This document shows positions 24,923-34,166 of a DNA stretch of 64,000 bases, piece by piece (positions within the stretch are counted from its first letter, which is position 1; each line of letters opens with the position of its first letter). Source of the DNA: Pseudomonas turukhanskensis (GTDB taxonomy: Bacteria; Pseudomonadota; Gammaproteobacteria; Pseudomonadales; Pseudomonadaceae); NCBI RefSeq assembly GCF_027922365.1, contig NZ_BSFN01000003.1, forward strand, positions 399,478 to 463,477, given 5' to 3'. Under the pieces are notes generated by a model. The model was given only the letters and a program-made list of their open reading frames with translations. It ran no database searches and was not told the origin of the DNA. The translations under genes and the position numbers were made by a program.

Positions 24923-26893
24923 ATGACCGATGACACTCCACCCAAAGGCGCTGGCCGCCGCCAGTTTCTCGCTGCCAGCTCTGTGCTGGGCGCGGCGGGC
25001 GCGCTGTGGTCTGCCTTGCCATTTTCCGCTTACGCCACCTCATCAGGAGCACCGATGAACGCCGATCTGATCCTCTTCAATGGCCGCTTGCACACCGTCG
25101 ACCGGGAAAAACCCGCCGCTACCGCCGTGGCCATCAAAGACGGCAAATTCATTGCCGTGGGCAGCGATGCCGAAGCCATGGCGCTGCGCGGCAGCGCCAC
25201 ACAAGTGGTGGACCTGCAAAAGCGCTCGGTCATTCCTGGGCTCAACGACTCGCACCTGCACCTGATCCGCGGCGGCCTCAACTACAACCTGGAACTGCGC
25301 TGGGAAGGCGTGCCGTCGCTGGTCGATGCGCTGCGCCTGCTCAAGGACCAGGCCGACCGCACCCCGGCACCGCAGTGGGTGAGGGTGGTGGGGGGCTGGA
25401 ACGAGTTCCAGTTTGCGGAAAAACGCCTGCCGACCATCGAGGAACTGAACAAGGCCGCGCCCGATACCCCGGTGTTTGTGCTGCACCTGTACGACCGCGC
25501 GCTGCTTAACCGCGCCGCGCTCAAGGTGGTGGGCTATACCCGTGACACGCCTAACCCGCCGGGCGGCGAAATCGTTAAAGACGCCAACGGCGAGCCGACC
25601 GGCATGCTCGTGGCGCGCCCCAACGCGATGATTCTGTACTCCACCCTGGCCAAGGGGCCGAAGCTGCCGCTGGAATACCAGGTGAACTCCACCCGCCAAT
25701 TTATGCGCGAGCTCAATCGCCTGGGTGTAACCAGTGCCATCGACGCCGGCGGCGGTTATCAGAACTACCCGGACGACTACCAGGTAATCCGCGAGCTGGC
25801 CGCCAACAACCAGCTCACCGTGCGCATCGCCTACAACCTGTTTACCCAGAAGCCCAAAGAAGAGCTGGTGGACTTCAAGAACTGGACGCAGATCGTCAAG
25901 CCGGGTGACGGCAATGACTTCTTCCGCCACAACGGCGCCGGTGAAATGCTGGTGTTCTCGGCGGCCGACTTCGAAGACTTCCTGGAACCGCGCCCCGATT
26001 TGCCGCAAACCATGGAGGAGGAGCTGGAGCCGGTGGTGCGCCACCTGGTGGAACAACGCTGGCCGTTTCGCTTGCACGCCACCTACGACGAGTCCATCTC
26101 GCGCATGCTCGATGTGTTCGAGAAAGTGAACCGCGACATTCCCTTCAACGGCCTGCATTGGTTCTTCGACCACTGCGAAACCATCACACCGAAAAACATC
26201 GAGCGTGTGCGTGCGTTGGGCGGCGGCATTGCCGTACAGGACCGCATGGCATTCCAGGGCGAGTATTTCGTGGACCGTTACGGCAAGAAGGCTGCCGAGG
26301 CCACGCCGCCGGTCAAGCGCATGTTGAGCGAAGGCGTGCCGGTCGGCGGCGGCACCGATGCCACGCGGGTGTCCAGCTACAACCCGTGGACCTCGCTGTA
26401 CTGGATGGTGAGCGGCAAAACCGTCGGCGGCATGGAGCTGTACCCCGAAGGCCTGCCACGGGAAACCGCGCTGCAACTGTTCACCCACGGCAGCGCCTGG
26501 TTCTCCACTGAACAGGGCAAGAAGGGCCAGATCAAGGTTGGCCAACTGGCCGACTTGGTAGCGCTGTCGGCGGACTTCTTCAGCGTTGAAGAAGAGGCCA
26601 TCAAGTGGATTGAATCGGTGCTCACGGTGGTGGACGGCAAGATCGTCTACGGCACCGGTGACTTCGACAAACTCGCACCGCCGGCCTTGCCGGTCACGCC
26701 GGACTGGTCGCCGGTCGTAAAAGTGCCCGGCCACTGGCGCCAGCAAACCGCATTGGCCGCTGCCGTGCACCAGTGTTCGGGGCCCTGTGGTGTGCATGCC
26801 CATAGCCATGAAAAAGCGCGCCTGTCCTCGGCGCCGGTCAGCGATCACCAGGGTTTCTGGGGCGCGTTTGGCTGTTCCTGCTTCGCCTTCTGA
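24923..26893 (+). CDS. Tat-exported YtcJ-like amidohydrolase
   Basis: The 656-residue precursor begins with a twin-arginine signal (GRRQFLAASS, hydrophobic stretch to about 38). It then has an amidohydrolase_3 domain: beta-sandwich NADLILFNGRLHTVD, metal-binding His111-x-His113 in GLNDSHLHL, the FRLHATYDESI strand, HWFFDHCE and VGGGTDATRVSSYNPW. Related enzymes deacylate N-acyl amides or hydrolyse cyclic amides outside the cytoplasm. The C-terminal ~45 residues after TPDWSPVVKVPGHW form an unusual Cys/His-rich tail (HQCSGPCGVHAHSHEK, ending GCSCFAF), perhaps a metal site. YcaC follows 56 bases later. Confidence 0.88.
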   Translation: MTDDTPPKGAGRRQFLAASSVLGAAGALWSALPFSAYATSSGAPMNADLILFNGRLHTVDREKPAATAVAIKDGKFIAVGSDAEAMALRGSATQVVDLQKRSVIPGLNDSHLHLIRGGLNYNLELRWEGVPSLVDALRLLKDQADRTPAPQWVRVVGGWNEFQFAEKRLPTIEELNKAAPDTPVFVLHLYDRALLNRAALKVVGYTRDTPNPPGGEIVKDANGEPTGMLVARPNAMILYSTLAKGPKLPLEYQVNSTRQFMRELNRLGVTSAIDAGGGYQNYPDDYQVIRELAANNQLTVRIAYNLFTQKPKEELVDFKNWTQIVKPGDGNDFFRHNGAGEMLVFSAADFEDFLEPRPDLPQTMEEELEPVVRHLVEQRWPFRLHATYDESISRMLDVFEKVNRDIPFNGLHWFFDHCETITPKNIERVRALGGGIAVQDRMAFQGEYFVDRYGKKAAEATPPVKRMLSEGVPVGGGTDATRVSSYNPWTSLYWMVSGKTVGGMELYPEGLPRETALQLFTHGSAWFSTEQGKKGQIKVGQLADLVALSADFFSVEEEAIKWIESVLTVVDGKIVYGTGDFDKLAPPALPVTPDWSPVVKVPGHWRQQTALAAAVHQCSGPCGVHAHSHEKARLSSAPVSDHQGFWGAFGCSCFAF

Positions 26894-26949
26894 GTTCGGT
26901 TTTCAACCCCCAGGCCCGACCCCGGGCCTGGCATTTCAAGGAGTTCATC

Positions 26950-27570
26950 ATGAGCAAGAAATACAACCGCTTGGACAAAGACAACGCTGTGGTTCTGCTG
27001 GTCGATCACCAGGCCGGCCTGATCTCGCTGGTGCGCGATTTCACCCCCGACGAATTCAAGAACAACGTATTGGCTTTGGCCGATATCGCGGCGTTCTTCA
27101 AGTTGCCGACCATTCTCACCACCAGCTTCGAAAACGGCCCCAACGGCCCGATGGTGCCGGAGCTCAAAGCCAAGTTCCCGGACGCGCCGTACATTGCTCG
27201 CCCAGGCCAGATCAACGCGTGGGACAACTCCGACTTCGTCGCCGCGGTAAAGGCGACCGGTCGCAAGCAAATCATCATTGCCGGCGTGGTAACCGACGTG
27301 TGCGTGGCGTTCCCGACGCTGGCAGCATTGGAAGAAGGCTTTGATGTATTCGTGGTGACCGACGCCTCCGGCACCTTCAACCCGCTGGTGCGTGAGTCGG
27401 CGCTTAGCCGCATGGTTGAAGCCGGTGCGCAACTGATGAACTGGTTCGCTGTGGGTTGCGAGCTGCAACGCGACTGGCGCAACGACATCGAAGGCTTTGG
27501 CGCCATTCTCGGCGGCCACCTGCCGGCGTACGCCAACCTGATGCAGAGCTACAGCCAGAACAGCAAGTAA
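26950..27570 (+). CDS. ycaC: YcaC-like cysteine hydrolase (isochorismatase fold)
   Basis: The 206-residue protein reads like E. coli YcaC over nearly its full length, with LLVDHQAGLISLVRD (Asp19), PYIARPGQINAWDN (Arg84) and IIAGVVTDVCVAFP (Cys118). Asp and Cys are the isochorismatase-superfamily catalytic positions. YcaC forms octameric rings and its substrate is not established. AAGGAG precedes the ATG. It ends the DoxX-ABM-amidohydrolase-YcaC run, which could jointly process an amide-containing compound. It is followed by a dispersed repeat. Confidence 0.88.
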   Translation: MSKKYNRLDKDNAVVLLVDHQAGLISLVRDFTPDEFKNNVLALADIAAFFKLPTILTTSFENGPNGPMVPELKAKFPDAPYIARPGQINAWDNSDFVAAVKATGRKQIIIAGVVTDVCVAFPTLAALEEGFDVFVVTDASGTFNPLVRESALSRMVEAGAQLMNWFAVGCELQRDWRNDIEGFGAILGGHLPAYANLMQSYSQNSK

Positions 27571-27584
27571 CGGGCGTTTCGTGG

Positions 27585-27679
27585 CGTCGGCCAGGCTCTG
27601 TTGCGTCCTCGCTTTTAATGCTCACGTACTGCAGTACGCTGCGCTTAAAAGCTCCGGGGCGCCTTGCCTGGCTCTAGCC
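27585..27679. repeat. 95-bp dispersed repeat family B, copy 1
   Basis: A nested palindrome with centre CGTACTGCAGTACG, inner arms GCTTTTAA/TTAAAAGC and outer arms GCCAGG/CCTGGC. A second copy at 38643-38737 has the same length and about six differences by eye. No coding capacity was seen. Confidence 0.88.
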
Positions 27680-27739
27680 ACGGAACTGCGAAGTGGCGGT
27701 CAGGCAAAGATCAAAAGCAAGTAACGTTCGGCAGTGCCG

Positions 27740-27811
27740 GCTCGTTCATCTGTTAGTCATCTGGGAGCGCTAGGCTCGGTTCCAGAACCCACGACTAGCA
27801 GATGAGCGAGC
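27740..27811. repeat. long inverted repeat overlapping a small ORF start
   Basis: GCTCGTTCATCTGTTAGTC (27740-27758) and GACTAGCAGATGAGCGAGC (27793-27811) are complementary at 17 of 19 positions, with 34 bases between them. The right arm contains the ATG of the ORF at 27802. It could be another dispersed palindrome or an RNA hairpin controlling that start. Confidence 0.7.
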
Positions 27812-27909
27812 ACTTGCAGATGGATGAGTATCAAGAAGAACTTCTCGAATACCGCGCAGATGAACAGGAGGAGCCGGCAGAGTTGGTGGAAGACGCCACC
27901 GAGCTCTAA
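27802..27909 (+). CDS. possible small acidic protein (35 residues)
   Basis: An ATG-initiated frame of 35 residues, of which about 14 are Asp or Glu (for example MDEYQEELLEYRADEQEEP). No Shine-Dalgarno sequence precedes ATG 27802, or Met7 at 27820, and the start is inside one arm of an inverted repeat. I do not recognise the sequence. The acidic, non-random composition argues mildly for a real protein. The missing ribosome site argues against. Conservation in other Pseudomonas would decide it. Confidence 0.35.
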   Translation: MSEHLQMDEYQEELLEYRADEQEEPAELVEDATEL

Positions 27910-27963
27910 CGCTCCCCCCTTATCGTCATAGGTCTTTTCCCGACCTTGCCTGCGCGCCGTTGT

Positions 27964-30900
27964 CTAGAAGTTCACCCGCACCCCCACACTACCGGTGGCG
28001 CCTTCCAGGCCGCTGTTCACTGCCTGCTGATAGCCGACGGTGCCAAACACCGACGTGTTTTTCGAGACCGGCGCGTTAAAACCTGCGGTCACGTCCATCG
28101 TGGTTCCACGTTGGTTCGAGTGAAAATCCACGCCACCCTCTGACGACGATATCGTGGTGCGCGGGTTAGCGTTGATTTCGTGCCATACGCTGGGCCGAAC
28201 CCACGTCGAAAGGGTGCCTGCGTTATCCAGAGTCACGTCTTTGCTGACCTTTACGCTTACACGGGCAGCGACTGATTTGGCGTTACCAAAGTCGACGTCG
28301 GCGGCTTTGTCTCGGCTGTTGTCCACCTTGATGTTCTGGACAACGACTTGCGCTTGCGGCTCGACCGTCCATTCATTCTTGAGCGCGTACGGTTTGCCTG
28401 CTTCCACCGATGCCGCAACGGCGGTGGCGGTGGTTTTCAGTTTGCCCAGGTCTTGGGTGCCCGATTCCACGTCGTAGAACCAGGTGCCCTGAAGCACGCT
28501 GTCCAGATAGGCTTCGTTGGCAAAGCGATGCGTCCAGTAGGCGCCCAGCGACGCGGCCTTGAAGCTGTTGCTGCCTGCTGTAGTGCCGTCGTAATGCTCC
28601 ACCCCGCCGTTGGCTTGGCCAACCACGGTGTAGACGCCTGCAAGGTCGTTGGAGCCGTCTGCTTGCTCTGTGCGCAGCAGGTCCACGCCGGCCTGAACGG
28701 CACCTACATTGAGGTCGAACGATGGACCTTCATTGGCAATCCCACCACGTTTGGCATTCCACTGGCTGTTTTGGCCAAGGGCTCTTACCCAACCGGGATC
28801 CTGCGAGGTGCTCTGGCCGTTGGCGCCCAGAGCTTCACCTACGCGCTCATCGCGTGTGGACAGGGTTTGACGGCCATACTGCAGCATCATCGAGGACAGT
28901 GCTGTGTAGTCGGATACTTCGCGGCGGTACTCGGGGGTGTTATTTCCACCTGCCCCAGCCGGCTGCGGACCGCTTGAGCGAAGGAACCAGTCGTCCGCCG
29001 CACTACCATCCACAGCTCCTCGGTACAGACGGTATTCGTAGGGGCCGGCTGCCACGCGATAGTTCAGGGCAAAGGCATCCCGAGCCGTGGTCGCGCCATT
29101 GATGGCGGCGACTACCTGAATACCGCTGCCTTCGGTCAATCCGCCCAGGCCGCCGAGGTTGTTGACCTGCAAGCGTGTTGCGCCTGTGGCCGCGCCGCCG
29201 TCGATAATCAGGCGATCGGTTGCCGAGGCATTGCCACCCAACATGGTGTTGAGGCGGAGCACGCCGTACTGCCCGTTATAGCTGTTGACCGTCAGGGTAT
29301 TGCCAGCGCGGCGACCAGCCAATGTCACAGCACCGGCGTTGTCCAGCAAACCGTTGACAGTGAAGCTGCCTTGCGGACCGCTCGCCAAACCCGGCAGGGC
29401 ATTGCCAACGGCGAAGAGGCCATAGTTGTTTACATTGCCATTGATGCTGCCGTAACCACCCAGCGTGGCGCCCCTGGCAACGGTGGTTTCACCTGCGCCG
29501 TCAAGTGCAGCAGCGGTGTGCCGGGCATCACCGATAATCAGGGTGCCCTGCAAAACAGTGGTGTCGCCGGCGTAGGTATTAAGGCCATTGAGCAGGGTGG
29601 TGCCGGTACCCTCTTTGGTCAGTGCGCCCGTGCCGTCGATGCCCTTGTTAAGGGTCAGCAGGGTGTCGGCGGAGTTAAGCAGGGTGCCACCGCCGTCATG
29701 GAGGGTAACCGCCCGATTGGTAATCAGGTTGGCGCTGGTCTGCAAGATGCCATCATCGAAACTCAGCGCACCGGCCAGGTCGCCGAGGTTTCTGTCGCGG
29801 CTAATCTGCAAGGTGCCGCCTTCGATGGAGGTGCCGCCTGTGTAGGTGTTGGTGCCATTGAGTACCAGGGTGCCGCTATCCATTTTGACTAAGGTGGAGG
29901 TCCCGGCCAGATTGCTGTCGATGGTGGCGGTGAAGGAGGCCCCCTGCGTGGTGCCGTCGCCTACGCGCAGAATCGAGCGGCTCGGATCATCTGCGCTACC
30001 GGCCAGCGTGATCGCGTCGCCTTTTAGTCGGTAACCGCTGCTCGCGAACTGCATGCCCCCGACGGTAACGCGGCCCTTGGAGTCATCGACCGTCACCGTA
30101 CCGGGTGCGGCCATAAACAAGGCAAAGCCACCTGTCGAATACGGTGCGTTGAGGTCGCCAGTAGCTGTCGTCCAGTTATCGTTGCCGGCACTTGCTTGCC
30201 AGATACCATCACCGCCGTCGATCACGCCGTCGTTTTTGCCGCCCATCTGGCCATCCCAGATATTCAGCGGCAGGCCCGCGGTATTGAGCAAGTTCACCTC
30301 ATGGTCGATGGAGGTTTGCACGAAGAAACCGGCCGAGGGAATGGTGCCAATAGTCAGACCGTTATCGGTGAGTGCGCCGGAATAGCGAATCAACCGATAG
30401 AGCCCGGGTGCCAGTTCAGCACCAGGAGTGGTTTGAACATTCAACGTACCGTCAAGGGTCAGATCGCCTTCGATCAACGCCAGGTCATTGAGCGCCCCAT
30501 TTTTAACCCCTGCCTGGCCAAGGCTGTAGTCCAGAAATGCGCCGGTGCTGAAAGTCACGTCGCCATTGACTGTCAATATCCCGGGGATCAGGCCGTTGTC
30601 GCCTGGCGCGAAGGTGCCACCGTCAGCAACCTGCACCGAGCCGCCTATGGTTCCGGTGCCACCGAGCGTGCCGCTGTTGTTGACTGTGGTAAGTCCCTTG
30701 GCTAATGACTGATTGCCGTTGATATAGAGGCTGCCAGCGTCAACGGTGGTCGTGCCGGCATAACTATTGTTGCCTAGCAAACGGGTAACACCGATGCCCG
30801 ATTGGGTGAGCGAACCCGTGCCGGAGATAACGCCGTCAAGGGTCATCACCCCGGCACGATTGAATGTCAGTTGACTGTTGTTGAGCACATCGCCCACCAG

Positions 30901-33780
30901 GCTGCCCGTGCTGCCACCGTCACCGAGTTGCAGGGTGCCGAGGCTGATGGTGGTGCCGCCGGTGTAGGTGTTATCGGCAGTCAGCACAGTGGTGCCGGTG
31001 CCGATCTGCTGAACGCTGCCGGTACCAGAAACAGTACCGTTAAAGGTTGTCGTATCGGAGCGGTTGAAGAACAGTTCACCATTGTTGAGCACGTCACCCA
31101 TCAGGCTGCCGGAGCTGCCACCGTTGCCGATTTGCAGCTTGCCCCCGCTAATCCTGGTGCCTCCGGTGTGGGCGGCGTTGCCTGTGAGCGCCGTAGTGCC
31201 AGGGCCAGCCAGGGTGAGCGCACCGATGCCGTTGATGTCGTTGGTGAGGGTCAGTGTGGTGCCAGCCAAAGGTGTCAACGTGCCGCCGCCATCCTCGAGG
31301 GTGATGACGCGGTTGGTGACCATGTCGGCGCTATTGCTCAACGCGCCGCCGTCAAAATTCAGAGCCCCGGAAAGCTGGCCCAGGTTGCCATCCTCCCTCA
31401 CCAGCAGCGTGCCGCCCCGGAGCAACGTGTCGCCGCTGTAGGTATTGATGCCGTTCAGAATCAGAATGCCATTATCTGTTTTAGCCAGGCCAGAGGTGCC
31501 CGTCAGTTCGCTATCAATGGTGGAGTGGGTAATGCCTTGCAAGTAGCCATCGCCTACGCGGATGACGGTGTACGCAGGATCGCTGGCAGTGCCGGCAAGC
31601 GTTATCCGGTCACCCTGGATTCGGTACCCATCGACAGCAAACTGCATACCCGATACGGCAATATCGCCACGGCTCTGGTCTACCGTTACGGTGCCCGCAT
31701 TCCCCGTGAACACGGCATATGCCTGGTCGGCAAACGGCGTATTGGCCAAGCCGTCATCATCTGTCCAGTTTTCATTGCCTGCCAATGCCTGCCAGACACC
31801 GTCGCCGCCGGTAATCACACCGTCATCTTTTGTACCGTCGGCGCCATCCCAAAAACGCAGGCTAAGGTCGCCGTGGTTAATCAGGTTCACCTGGCCGGCC
31901 ACCGATGTTTGCACATAGTTATTGCCCACTGGCATGGTGCCCAGCTCCAAGCCATTGTTGGTCAGGGTGCCGGAATAGTTCATCAACCGATAAATGCCAG
32001 CTTCGTAGCTGCCGCCAGGGGTTATGGACGCATTGAGCACACCATCGAGAACCAGGTTGCCTTGAATATTGACCAAGTCGTTTAGCAAACCACCTTCCAC
32101 ATCCCCTTGGCCCAGTCGGTACACAAGATTGGTGTCTGAGCTCAGGTTCAGGTCTCCGATGATGTTCAGTTCCCCGGGATTCGTGCCTGCGGAACCTGGA
32201 GTAAGTGTGGCGCCATCCTGAAGGGTTACCGACCCACCCAACGTACCGCTGCCGCCCAGCGTTGCACCACTGGCAACCTCAATGGCGCCCGTTGCATCGA
32301 ATTGATCGCCATTTACGTACAAGGCGCCTGCTTTGACATGGGTGTCGCCGAGGTACGTGTTGGTGCCGGTGAGCAACAGCGTGCCGTTGCCGGTCTTGTT
32401 CAACTGGCCGAGGCCGCTGATGTCTCCGTTTATAACGCCCAGTAAACCGTCGCCTGTATTAAAGGTGCCGTTATTGCTGGTAATTGATACGTCTCGACCC
32501 GCACCTAAGGTAAAGCTGTCCGCGAAATTGAAGGTGCCACCGTTGAGAGTCAACCCACCCGTAACGTCGCCGAGTGCGGCATCGCTGGCTGTGGAGAGCA
32601 CACCTTGCGTGATGGTGGTTCCCCCTTGGTAGCCATTGGTGTTGGTAAGCAGGAGGGTGCCGGCCCCGGTTTTTTCCACCGCGCCGGTGCCTTCGATAAG
32701 GCCTGAATAGGTGCCGTTGTCCGTTTGTGCGAAACGTACGAGGCCGTTGTTCTCTTGCAGCCACAGCGGCAGGCTCTGCGCGCGGGCCTCCAACGTGCCG
32801 TCAGGCGAAATGACGACAGAGCCGTTAAAGGCCGTGTTGTTGCCTGTAAGCGCCAGGGTGCCTTCCAATATCTCGACTAGGAGTTCGTTACCATTGGGGT
32901 TCCCCACCGTGCCATTGAGGGTCCAGAGGCCTGCACCGTTTTTAGTCAGCGTCGAGAAGTTTCTGATGGTGGCGCCAAGCGCATCGCTGGAGCCAGAACT
33001 TCCATTTAGTATCAGGGTGTTATTGCCGGCACCACCGTCGAGGTTGCCTGTGATAGTGGACCCTGCTTCCAGCGTGAGCGAGTCGTCTCCTCTATGAAAA
33101 CCCAAACTACCGACAACTTTACCGCCGTTTCGATTAATGAAGGTCAGTGAGCTACCGCCACTAAAGCCGATTGTATTGGCCGTTATTCCGTCACCGGTTT
33201 CGATTGAGCCGTAATTATTAATTGTGTTGTTTCCCGAACTAACATCGAACCAGAAAACTCTGCCGCGCTCTACTCTTATAAGGCCATGGTTGTTGATCGT
33301 GTTGCGAGGCCCAAATAGATTGACCGCTTCGCCTGTTACTCCTTTGGCTACCAGTCTCGCGCCTGCGGCGATATTTAACGTATTGTTGGAGCCAAATTCA
33401 ATTGTATTGGGGCCTCCATTCCATGGTCCGTTTCCGCCTCCCGCAGTTGCTACGTTTTCTACTGCTGCTCCGGAATGCAAATTTATTGTGGTATTGCTCC
33501 CAAAACTCAGTGCTGGGCCATTGCCCGTTAAAATGTGGGCGCCAGACAATATATTTACCGTGGAGCCTGAATCACTCCTGCCACTGCCAATCATTTGGGT
33601 CCAGGGATTTAACCCGGAGCTGTCACAAGTAGTAGTTAGCGTTAGGCTGTCCCAGCGGCAGTCGGCAACTGCAAGGCCAGGTGCGATGATTAGTGCTATA
33701 GCACATGCAAGAGCGTTTTTTCGGGCGCGCAAATGTTGCCGACTTCCGGTTTTGCGTTTTTTTAAATACTTGGCAGCCAT
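27964..33780 (-). CDS. giant autotransporter (type Va) with beta-helix passenger
   Basis: The 1938-residue protein begins with an extended, basic signal region (KKRKTGSRQHLRARKNALAC, cleavage near residue 40). The passenger is built of autotransporter-associated beta-strand repeats of the form GTG.L.K.G.GTL.L.G.NTY.GGT, at least ten times. A C-terminal ~280-residue barrel ends GATGSVGVRVNF with terminal Phe, as needed for BAM-dependent insertion. Two roughly 380-residue passenger segments are homologous to each other (one with FWDGADGTKDDGVITGGDG, the other with IWDGQMGGKNDGVIDGGDG), showing internal duplication. It is probably a surface adhesin or biofilm factor. TTGAGG precedes the start. 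Confidence 0.92.
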   Translation of the reverse strand: MAAKYLKKRKTGSRQHLRARKNALACAIALIIAPGLAVADCRWDSLTLTTTCDSSGLNPWTQMIGSGRSDSGSTVNILSGAHILTGNGPALSFGSNTTINLHSGAAVENVATAGGGNGPWNGGPNTIEFGSNNTLNIAAGARLVAKGVTGEAVNLFGPRNTINNHGLIRVERGRVFWFDVSSGNNTINNYGSIETGDGITANTIGFSGGSSLTFINRNGGKVVGSLGFHRGDDSLTLEAGSTITGNLDGGAGNNTLILNGSSGSSDALGATIRNFSTLTKNGAGLWTLNGTVGNPNGNELLVEILEGTLALTGNNTAFNGSVVISPDGTLEARAQSLPLWLQENNGLVRFAQTDNGTYSGLIEGTGAVEKTGAGTLLLTNTNGYQGGTTITQGVLSTASDAALGDVTGGLTLNGGTFNFADSFTLGAGRDVSITSNNGTFNTGDGLLGVINGDISGLGQLNKTGNGTLLLTGTNTYLGDTHVKAGALYVNGDQFDATGAIEVASGATLGGSGTLGGSVTLQDGATLTPGSAGTNPGELNIIGDLNLSSDTNLVYRLGQGDVEGGLLNDLVNIQGNLVLDGVLNASITPGGSYEAGIYRLMNYSGTLTNNGLELGTMPVGNNYVQTSVAGQVNLINHGDLSLRFWDGADGTKDDGVITGGDGVWQALAGNENWTDDDGLANTPFADQAYAVFTGNAGTVTVDQSRGDIAVSGMQFAVDGYRIQGDRITLAGTASDPAYTVIRVGDGYLQGITHSTIDSELTGTSGLAKTDNGILILNGINTYSGDTLLRGGTLLVREDGNLGQLSGALNFDGGALSNSADMVTNRVITLEDGGGTLTPLAGTTLTLTNDINGIGALTLAGPGTTALTGNAAHTGGTRISGGKLQIGNGGSSGSLMGDVLNNGELFFNRSDTTTFNGTVSGTGSVQQIGTGTTVLTADNTYTGGTTISLGTLQLGDGGSTGSLVGDVLNNSQLTFNRAGVMTLDGVISGTGSLTQSGIGVTRLLGNNSYAGTTTVDAGSLYINGNQSLAKGLTTVNNSGTLGGTGTIGGSVQVADGGTFAPGDNGLIPGILTVNGDVTFSTGAFLDYSLGQAGVKNGALNDLALIEGDLTLDGTLNVQTTPGAELAPGLYRLIRYSGALTDNGLTIGTIPSAGFFVQTSIDHEVNLLNTAGLPLNIWDGQMGGKNDGVIDGGDGIWQASAGNDNWTTATGDLNAPYSTGGFALFMAAPGTVTVDDSKGRVTVGGMQFASSGYRLKGDAITLAGSADDPSRSILRVGDGTTQGASFTATIDSNLAGTSTLVKMDSGTLVLNGTNTYTGGTSIEGGTLQISRDRNLGDLAGALSFDDGILQTSANLITNRAVTLHDGGGTLLNSADTLLTLNKGIDGTGALTKEGTGTTLLNGLNTYAGDTTVLQGTLIIGDARHTAAALDGAGETTVARGATLGGYGSINGNVNNYGLFAVGNALPGLASGPQGSFTVNGLLDNAGAVTLAGRRAGNTLTVNSYNGQYGVLRLNTMLGGNASATDRLIIDGGAATGATRLQVNNLGGLGGLTEGSGIQVVAAINGATTARDAFALNYRVAAGPYEYRLYRGAVDGSAADDWFLRSSGPQPAGAGGNNTPEYRREVSDYTALSSMMLQYGRQTLSTRDERVGEALGANGQSTSQDPGWVRALGQNSQWNAKRGGIANEGPSFDLNVGAVQAGVDLLRTEQADGSNDLAGVYTVVGQANGGVEHYDGTTAGSNSFKAASLGAYWTHRFANEAYLDSVLQGTWFYDVESGTQDLGKLKTTATAVAASVEAGKPYALKNEWTVEPQAQVVVQNIKVDNSRDKAADVDFGNAKSVAARVSVKVSKDVTLDNAGTLSTWVRPSVWHEINANPRTTISSSEGGVDFHSNQRGTTMDVTAGFNAPVSKNTSVFGTVGYQQAVNSGLEGATGSVGVRVNF

Positions 33781-34166
33781 GACAGAACCTCAACTGTGTG
33801 TTGGCCGTATAAATGGAAGATCAATCTTCGCAAGGGGTTGGCCGAGATTAAAAAAGCAACGCAGATGAATACGGATGACAAGTTAAGTCGTGGCGAAAAA
33901 GATGAAGTTAGGGGGTTATGAGAAGGCGGGTACGGAAATGTCGATGTTGTTGTAAGGTTTCCCCTACGAAGAAAATCTACTATTCGCTGGCGGTAAGGCG
34001 CGTCCGAGCGCGGGATACGGAGTACCCGGGCTTAAATAGAAAAGTTGGGTGGCAAAGGGTAAGAGCTGGTCTTGTAGTCGGGGCAGTACTGATCAGCAAC
34101 GCCATCACAGGTCAGTTGCCGAGTGCAGGCTGTGCTGTGCGCATCTAGTGTTTGCCCCGCGACCGC
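33781..34166. other. 386-bp region upstream of the autotransporter gene
   Basis: It holds the minus-strand promoter and leader of the autotransporter and the 3' side of the AraC gene. A perfect 14-bp palindrome GAAGATCAATCTTC lies at 33816-33829, about 35 bases before the start codon, and is a possible operator or leader hairpin. A 76-codon plus-strand frame at 33918-34148 has no family resemblance and is not called. Confidence 0.5.

Noticed and set aside
30802..32085. 427-codon plus-strand frame inside the autotransporter gene
   Set aside because: Its apparent internal repeats simply mirror the repeats of the autotransporter coding strand.
33918..34148. 76-codon plus-strand ORF upstream of the autotransporter
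   Set aside because: No ribosome site, no recognisable sequence, and it runs through the presumed autotransporter promoter region.
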